Of a stretch of 64,000 nucleotides of DNA, positions 56,420-64,000 are shown in pieces. The position numbers and the translations under genes were made by a program. How positions within the stretch are numbered: position 1 is the stretch's first letter; each line of letters opens with the position of its first letter. The stretch comes from Climacium dendroides (Eukaryota; Streptophyta; Bryopsida; Hypnales; Climaciaceae): the NCBI GenBank assembly GCA_950106755.1, contig OX467087.1:15876047-15940046 (forward strand), read 5' to 3'. The notes below the pieces were generated by a model, which did no database searches, was not told the origin of the DNA, and worked only from the letters and a program-made list of their open reading frames with translations.

Positions 56420-59400
56420 GCAACACATAAACATTAGCAATGCTTGCAATTTGAAGATGATGCACAAGAAACCATGAAGAAGTTATAGTATTTGTGAAAA
56501 GTTTTTTGAGGATCTATGTATAGAGTAGGTTCTCTTCAATAAGTGAATCAAATAAGACTATTCAAAATGTATAGAAGATGTACGTCTCAAATCAAAGAGG
56601 ACAATAAGCATTATTATATTTTTTCAACCATTATGAGTTGAAAGAATCCATCATCCAAATATTGAAAGCCAATAGAAAGTCTCTATGGACACTCAATTAT
56701 TAACTTTATAATTCATATCATCCTAAATCATGACTTCAATTAGAATTCAACACTTTGCAAAACAACTACAACTATGAGGATATGTTTGTATTCATTTCTT
56801 ATTTAAAATTTGAAGATCTGCATTAGAAGAGATTTGAGGGCTTAGAAGGTTTGTACCCCAAGTTGGGATGCTTCAAAATATTTAAATTAATGAAAAAATG
56901 ATTAAAATAATAAAATAATTATTTCTTCAAATTTATTACTTAAAAATTTAATTAATTAATAATTTTTTGAATATTATTATTATTATTTTAGTTTTTTTAA
57001 TTATTTAAATATTTTAAACTGTCCCAGCTCAAGGTACAAGCTTGAAATAGCCCTTCCAAGCCCTCAAACCTCTCCTATTGGATAATTTTCAATGGTCCAC
57101 CAATAAAATAATTTTAACAATTATGCAAAATAAAAATGAAAAAAATATATATTCCTAGGCCTACATTTTAAACTTGAGAGACCACTTTCATTCATTATAC
57201 ATAACTAAATAATTCAATAATATTAAAATCAAAGCAAAAATGAAGTCCATTACCAAGTACTCATGAATTAATTACAAAATGGACACATTAGTAATGTGAA
57301 GCTATATAATATAATAAATTTGGTTGTATTAAAGTATCAATACAAAAATCTTAACATTATCATTATAAAGAAACATAGCAATTATTTAAATGAAACCACG
57401 CACATTCATCATTCTAATTTGATAATTATATTTCTACAACCTAATATTTATTGAATGTTTTACCAAATGACTTCAAAATCATGGTCTTTAATAGATCCCT
57501 ATATATCTATCAAATGACTATCAATGGTGCTCCCAAATTGATATCGATATAAATAATTAAATTGCCAACTTAAATGAATTGCTTAATAAATGATCATATT
57601 TTGAGAGAAATTGTTGTGAGAGATTTGTTACATGATTCATTTCAATTGAATTATGAAATGATCAAATTTCTTGATTTCAATTCTTTCGATTGATTGTTTT
57701 GAAATTGAATCATTACATAACCCCTAAGTGTTTAAAGAAACTAAGATAAATGAGATGGCATTAGAAAAACTCATAGTTGATTCATGCAAAGCATTCTTTT
57801 TTCTTTCCATATCTATATTCACATCTTTTTCATTAAGTTTCTTCAATCAATAATAATGGAATGAAGTGCAATTTAAAAAACATTCCTCATCCACTATGTG
57901 CATGGTTGAGCAATGAAATCATGGAATATTTTATCCTTTGTCAATACATTGAATGAATTAATTAGGAGTGAAAAAAATTGTAAAAATTAATTATACGTAG
58001 AATCTAAAAACATTTCATTGAAAACTATACAACAAAAAAATAATTTGAATTTTAAAAATCCATCCATTAAGTTAGGCTATTTGTTTTGTTTGTTTAATAC
58101 GGTAAGATCTCTCAGACCGTACTAGGTACCCTTGTTGGTGTACTTGGTATTGTCAGAAAGCCCTCAGCAAGAAAGGGTGCACACGCTTTGTTTTGTGGTG
58201 TTTGAACCTACAGCGTGAAAGTTATTGAATTTCAAAGTTTTTATGAGCTTAAAAGATTAAAAAATTTATTTTATTTTGCTTTTGATTGTGACAACGATAT
58301 AGGGTACACTAGTGAAAAATTGAAAATGAAAGCATGGTGGTCCAAGACGACCCTAAATTGCTAGATGATGGTAGAAAGGTACCCAAACCAAATGGTGTGA
58401 TTGCAGGTTCAATACTTGGTGGTGATAGGTTGTTTATCATGTATGAAATCAACCTCTCCACCTAACAAAAATCCTTCACAGTGTGTTGTTCAACATTCTT
58501 GTGTCAAAAAAAACTTTTTATTGGAACATCTCTTTTATACAAAGAGCATTTATTTGATCCTCTCCTTTCTATTGCTTTTTGGCTACTTGAACAAGTATTA
58601 TAACATAATCAAAATACCATTATAGCATCTTGCATATTGATCTACAGTTGTCTATTATGCAGGATTTTAATATAGCAATTTTATAGAGCCATCATGTAAT
58701 CAAAAAGTACTAGGTCAAAGATAGAAAATAATTATATTTTTTATAAAAAAAATCAATCCTCAAATAAATGTAAGCCCAAGTATCATAAGAGATCAAGAAT
58801 AGGACTCAAAGTAGTGCAATAAACTAGTTTAGAAAGAAATTATAAGAATTTCTATGATACCATAGATACTTTTTTTCTTTCAAAGGACTAAAGTAGGTTA
58901 CAAGAAATAGTCCTTGTCTGTGTTTTCTGAATATTAGCACCTCACCTGCACCCAAGCACCACAACAGAGTGCACCACAACAGACTGTTAGTTTGTTATGG
59001 AACATATGCGAGGTGTCTATAGTGCTAATAACTTGTTATCGTTGTCACATCAAATAACTTAGATATAAACATACCCTGTACAAGTCCAAATAGTACACTA
59101 GATGACATCAAATCAAGACAAAGAATCCAAAAATCAAAACTTGACTACTTTGTGTCGGCCTATGTAGAAGACATGTTTTGAAGTAGAGACTCTTTGTCCT
59201 TAGTACAAAATCAATAGAATAGAGATTTGTATATTCAGTTAAGCAAAAAGCACTAAAAGAAAACCACTAGCTAAGACAAAGGAACTTAGTAGGGGAGTCT
59301 CTATTTGCAAAAATTTTACACTCTCTAATGAATCCTAGTGTGAATCAGCTAACAAAGGACCTCCATATAAGTAGAATAGGTGGTTCAAACAAAGGACCTC

Positions 59401-60060
59401 CAAGTAAGTAGGTAAGTAGAACAGGTGGATCAAACAAAGGCAATCAGATCATATGTAATCAACCACCTATCATGTAATTATGGGATAGTTTAAATTAATG
59501 TGTATAACTTGATAACACAAAAATCAATATCAACCTAGCAAATAGCCCTCAAATCAAGTATTAATAGAGGCTAATCCCATAAACAGCTAGAACGTGTGTT
59601 TGGTTGCATGACATTCTTCTAGCTAATAATAAATGGAGATTTATTAATCCTCAACAATAAGGATGTTTAGCTATCCCCAAGTGGTGCCACCTAATGTAAA
59701 TTAAATGCTTGAGTTATAGCTAATGTCCTTGCTAATAAGAGATATTAACTAAACACTTTAAGAGGTAGTTTAGCAAAAAAATACCGGTATAAAGAGATAT
59801 TAATCGCATTATTAGTATCCTAGTTGACTAGTAGAAATTAGATCCAAAATCTTGATCAAGTCATGGTATTAGAAAGAAACATGTTAAAATAACTTAGGTA
59901 ACTTGTTGCCTACCACACTATCAAATATTACAAGGTTTTGTTTATCAATTTTTGTATTCCATAACACAACACATATTCTCTCAAAAAAATGTATTGGTGT
60001 ATTGACAACAAATTCAAGCTATCATTCTAGGATAAAAGCTTGAATTATAAATCTTTTAAA
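56420..60060. other. AT-rich intergenic DNA
   Basis: No gene could be supported. A solo left end of the TTAA/CCCCTAA family (ATAACCCCTAAGTG) lies at 57717. Short repeated text near 59340-59440 (AAAGGACCTCCA(T/A)(A/G)TAAGTAG, twice) is a small duplication. Confidence 0.5.
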
Positions 60061-61639
60061 TAAAATAAAAATAAATAAAATGGAAGCATGGATACATAGG
60101 CCCCAGGTGGAAGACTCTTCGTTCCCGACTTGTTCCCTTCGAGGAGGGCGGTTGAGATCGTTCGTAAGGATCTGACGGTCACCAGGATGCCAGGCCGACA
60201 AGGTGCCTGCCGGTAACGGCTGCTCTTTTGGCCACTGGCACCAGTGCCCGGCCGGGCCCCGGCATCGCAACTCCACCACGACCCACATTCCGGCCGCACA
60301 TCTGCAATCACACATATTTGAAAGAACAATAGAGCATCTTTACCACGCCTCCAGCCCTGCCAGATGCGGCGGCCGAGCTGCCTCTTCTTCAGAAGATTGT
60401 TGCAGCTTCCTGTGGTTGTGGAGTACTTGTGGAATTAGGGTTTGGATTAGGTTGATAGATGTAGGAAGTCGACGTTCAGCCTTGGGCTGATTGCTACCTT
60501 CCCAACGCAACACCTTGGCATGCATCCAATGCCTTCAATATTCACTATCATTTTTCCCAGACCATTGTTCCATTTCCTGCTTTCGTGCTCCTCTTCATTC
60601 AGCTTTCAGCTTTGGGAGTTTGTTTCGGTTCTGAGAAAATGGTTGTCTTCTGCGGTTGGTGATTGGGGTTTCATTAGACGTGCGCAGATTTTCTCATGCT
60701 AACGTAGTTGATGTTCAATCTACCACAAGACATACCGTTGTGGGGATTCTAGTTTTGCATGATTGTAATTTTTGTATCAGAAGATTTACATTGTAAAGTA
60801 GTTGTGAAGATTCCATTGCTGACAATAGTCACAATCATTTACACGGAAAGTACTTTATGCAGAGTAGATAAGCTTCTTCAGGGGCAGTTTGTTTGTGTGT
60901 ATTTACACCTGCTCACCAACAAAAATGTGCCCAAACTCTTCCGTTTCCTGTTTCCTTTTCCGCATAACAGGGAGTGACCTAAAACTGACCTTGCTCGAAA
61001 GCAGAGTTCGTTGCGCACTCCAAGGCCACATGGAGGCAAGTCCACATGGGGAGGTTTCTGCAATTTTTTCGTAGTTGCTGTTTGCTCATTCACATAACGT
61101 TGTTTACCAGTGAGGTGGGGGTTCTTTTGAATCCTTGAAAAGGAGACCCATACAGTGAACAGAATGGTCTTACATTATTGTCTTACATGGCTCCTACTCT
61201 GTATGTAATTGACTGTTGAATTATCTGAGAAGTCCCTCAAGGCTCAAAGCATGAACCTTCCCAAACAGGGGAGGACCAGTGCTGAGTATACACTGTTAAG
61301 CTCATGTTGTGCTAGATTATTAAAAAATGTAAACTGCTAACCTGCTTCCTGAGATGAAATTCACGACCAGGATGATGGAACCCTAAACCCAAAGCTACAG
61401 TATTTCTGTTGACAGGAGACTTGTGGCTTGACCACTACTATTTTCCCTTTCCTTGCGAATATTCAACAACACGTTGACCCCTGAAGTAGCTTCTCATTCT
61501 CTGAATCCACATGATGGCATTGTTGTCTGTAAGTTATATATACGCAGATTCTCCTTGTGTTGCTGCTACTGCTAACTGCTCTCCTCTTCTCTACTATACA
61601 GTTGTGATACTATAGAGTTGTGAGCTTTAAATCTTTATG
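60061..61639. other. GC-rich to moderate-GC region without a recognisable gene
   Basis: GC rises sharply at about 60095 (CpG-rich up to about 60400), then falls. Frames of 60-97 codons occur on both strands without known domains. It contains copy 2 of the dispersed repeat (61091-61195). It may be an untranslated or non-coding transcript, or decayed gene DNA. Confidence 0.45.
61091..61195 (+). repeat. dispersed repeat, copy 2 (partner at 44101-44195)
   Basis: See the partner copy. It shares CACATAAC(G)TTGTTTACCA and TTACATGGCTCCT at its ends, and carries an additional TTACATTATTG-like insertion. Confidence 0.85.
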
Positions 61640-61990
61640 GTGGGAAATTAAGTTGAGAATCTAGGGGAAAAAATTTTAAAAGAAAAAACTTAATTTTCAT
61701 TCCTAAATAAATTGTTAAGTAGAGGTAGGTATGAGATAAAAGCAAAATCTAAATTATTAATATCTCTAAGATGGAATTTAAATTCACTAATCCCAATGGT
61801 GAGATTTTTATAACAAGCAAAATCAACATGTAGATTTTTTTTTTTCAAAAAATGTAGAAATTGCTTTCAGAAATGAATCCTACAAGTAATTTTTTCAAGA
61901 AGATGCTCTAATTGCCCGAAAAACAAGATTGTCCATAATTTTTGCATAACATATCCAAATGGAATGAATCAAAGCTTTTTGAGTAGGCTA
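61640..61990 (-). mobile_element. internal fragment of TTAA/CCCCTAA family, inverted, copy L
   Basis: It matches the interior of the copies at 22.7 and 55.2 kb: AAGATGGAATTTAAATTCAC, CCCAATGGTGAGATT, AATGAATCCTACAAGTAATT, ACAAGATTGTCCATAA and CCAAATGGAATGAATCAAAG. Neither terminus is present. Confidence 0.7.
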
Positions 61991-63300
61991 AAGGTTTTTT
62001 CCAAGAGAAATTGTGACACAATTGCCAATTTATAGTGCATGGACCAAATTGAATGAAATAAAAAAAATTTAGAACTTCAACTATATGAAAGTGCACTACA
62101 ATAGACTATCACAATATGTGTGGAAAAATTCGTTTTGTTTGATTGTAGGGATTACAAGATTCTTTATATGGTTACAATAGCAATTTAATAGCTTCCATTA
62201 AGATTGTAGAGCAATAAATGAGCCTTTTGCCATGTGGAGATAATAAATACATAGTGGTGTTCATGGAATTCAATAAATCGTGACTTTACAATCCAATCCT
62301 AATCTTTCCAACCTTGATTCTATAATAAATTGTCATAATGTTGTAAAGTTTTAGTTACATTTGGATGCAACATGGTAAAATTGGGTCAAAAATTGAGTCA
62401 CAATTAGGTTGTAGGTAATTTTGGATTTGGCTATGTTACTATAAACCAAACCCCACACTCTGAGATGCATTCATACAAAGGAGATATATCTTAATTTTGA
62501 AAAGGGATAAAATTTTCCCATCACATCAAAGGATTGAAAGTGAAATGGGATTTTGTTGACCTTTGGTGAATCTAGTGATATTTTTTTTATCCCTCTCAAA
62601 AGACAAATAGTGACATGATTGTTTGTTCTTTTTATAAGATGTAGTTGTTGACTTTTGTCTTTGATACTACTAGCTACAACACACGATCTATGACGGCACA
62701 CCAACATTCAAAAGTCTTTGATGATGAGCTACTGAAGTTTGATATTAGCATTAGTTGTAAGTCTAAGTATTGGGACCATTGGAGATCCTCAACATGCGAA
62801 GGCAAGCCTGTTGAATCCAAAATGGACAGTTTCTTTTTGCATCTTCTTTATACTTTCGCATTTTATACCCTATCTTTGTTAGCCTTCAAACTACATATGA
62901 GGGCAAATTAATCTTTTTATAAAAAAATTCCAATTTCGACCTCAATATATATTTTTACTTCAAAGTATTCATCAAGTCATATTCACACTTTTGTCTCCAA
63001 TTTTCTCCTATTTATTGAATATGTGATAGTTTGCCACAGTGAATGGCTCAATAGTGAATTATTGTGTTTTCCTAAAAAAAACACAATCACACAATCACCA
63101 AACTTTGTGAGTATTCTATAATTTAATTTAATTAATTTTTTTACCGTAGGAGATTTTTTATATTGAAGTAGCAATTTTTTCCTAATTTTCCTTAAGTATT
63201 ATGGAATACTTTTTACTCCTAATCCGGTATCAAACTCCATCAATTTAGGAATTCAGACACGGAACCCTAAAATTACCTTCCAACAGTTCGTTGACTGGGT
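61991..63300. other. AT-rich intergenic DNA
   Basis: No gene or clear repeat was found. Confidence 0.5.
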
Positions 63301-63415
63301 GCTACCGGCCCCCGCCAGTGTGAACGCTTCGTATGCAACCTGGCACTCTCCGAGAGGTTTCCAAGGTTCGGAGACCTGGTCGCGGACGTACCCTGGTGGC
63401 GCCAGTCATTTCCGT

Positions 63416-63424
63416 TATAAAAAG
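63416..63424 (+). promoter_or_regulatory. TATA box candidate of a gene at the right edge
   Basis: TATAAAAAG stands in a GC-rich block (63300-63440) that begins abruptly after AT-rich DNA. A pyrimidine-rich and then purine-rich leader (GAGAGAGAGAG and a poly-A run near 63540-63570) follows. Confidence 0.5.
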
Positions 63425-63444
63425 TAGCCCTTCCCTCGAAATCG

Positions 63445-64000
63445 GATACAATATTTTGTTGACAGATTCCCTTCCTGCGTAGCCAGTGCGAATCCTGACT
63501 TTTATTTTTAAGTTTCTTTGACGGGAGAAAGAAAAGAGAGAGAGAGAGGAAAAAAAAAAAAAAAAAAAGGCATTTTGAACTGTTCCGGGGAGCCTCTGCG
63601 AAAGCGCCAAATGGATTCCTTGGTCTCGTTTCTTCGTTTGTTGTTTCGAGTTGGGGTTTGCGGACAAGTCGCGGTTCAGTTTCTCTCGGTGCTGACTATT
63701 CGTCGTGCTCCGTCGCCTCCCACCGTCCTCCGAGTCTGACCGCCGCGCACCGCCCGTCCTCGCCAGCAGCGATCTTTGCTTGTGGTGGTTTTAATCGGTG
63801 TTTTCTAGTGCTTGCTTCCGAGTTTTTTTTGTTTCGTGCTGCTATCGCTAAGCTTAACGTACTTTTGTCCGAGTTGCGCTTCGTCGTTGGTGCCGTCTTT
63901 TGTTCGCGCGCCAGGTTAGTCTGCTATTCTTTTGCACGTTTCTGTGAAGGTGCCAGGGTTTGGAGTTTTGTGAGGATATTTGTAGATTGAGCAGGTTAAG
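63445..64000 (+). other. probable 5' UTR / first exon of a gene running off the window
   Basis: This is GC-rich, CpG-rich sequence downstream of a TATA box. It has a GA tract and poly-A run, a 43-codon frame from 63611 (MDSLVSFLRLLFR...) that could be a small upstream ORF, and a donor-like CAG-GTTAGT at 63914. No protein domain is visible, so the coding part should start to the right of the window. Confidence 0.4.

Noticed and set aside
59330..59450. Possible copia RNase H tail (NQLTKDL-like text)
   Set aside because: Too short, no upstream reverse transcriptase or integrase motifs, and no LTR pair seen.
63302..63667. 121-codon minus-strand frame
   Set aside because: It runs through the poly-A/GA tract as a phenylalanine run and opposes a convincing plus-strand promoter layout.

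Overview
This is a nuclear window from a land plant with a large, repeat-rich genome. The supported genes have GT-AG introns and belong to plant families: a zinc-knuckle protein of ZCCHC10 type, a Nudix hydrolase, an F-box/kelch protein and a 2-oxoglutarate/Fe(II) dioxygenase. They sit as islands of moderate GC in very AT-rich DNA full of decayed transposons. The gene spacing and repeat load suggest a non-flowering plant (fern, lycophyte or gymnosperm), but this is inference and the sequence cannot settle it. There is no bacterial, organellar or viral gene set.

Layout. 0.2-2.1 kb is a GC-rich block with a diverged tandem duplication and possible 5' ends of minus-strand genes, none recognised. 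2.1-7.8 kb is AT-rich and holds transposon pieces. 8.26-8.93 kb is an intact single-exon ZCCHC10-like gene (+). It converges on a four-exon Nudix gene (9.79-12.26 kb, -) whose splice sites I could place. 12.3-19 kb is AT-rich debris. 19.0-21.1 kb is a three-exon F-box/kelch gene (-), with an inverted pair of ~930-bp transposons just upstream (21.7-23.7 kb). 28.6-30.2 kb holds a cluster of ~100-bp hairpin elements. 30.4-32.8 kb holds a dead Tc1-like transposase, a tandem array and a second decayed gene. 32.85-33.44 kb is a transposon with long terminal inverted repeats. 33.5-35.9 kb is an array of seven 208-bp units in two higher-order blocks. 41.2-43.1 kb is a transposon carrying a nested ~650-bp palindrome. 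43.2-43.6 kb is a 68-bp tandem array. 46.4-48.2 kb is a three-exon dioxygenase gene (+), followed by a miRNA-like hairpin. 50.5-62 kb holds more transposons and palindromes. The last 700 bases look like the promoter and 5' leader of a plus-strand gene that continues beyond the window.

The most notable structure is a family of elements dispersed across the whole window. Their ends read TTAA-CCCCTAA...TTAGGGG-TTAA, in both orientations, in at least five two-ended copies and several fragments. The nearly constant TTAA at the boundary looks like a target-site duplication, which would be piggyBac-like and unusual in a plant. A TA target of mariner type is the main alternative. Also notable are a DD34E (Tc1-type) transposase remnant, where plant mariner elements are normally DD39D, several near-perfect palindromes that could feed small-RNA pathways, and the higher-order 208-bp array. 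The host genes are unrelated to each other and show no sign of a shared pathway.
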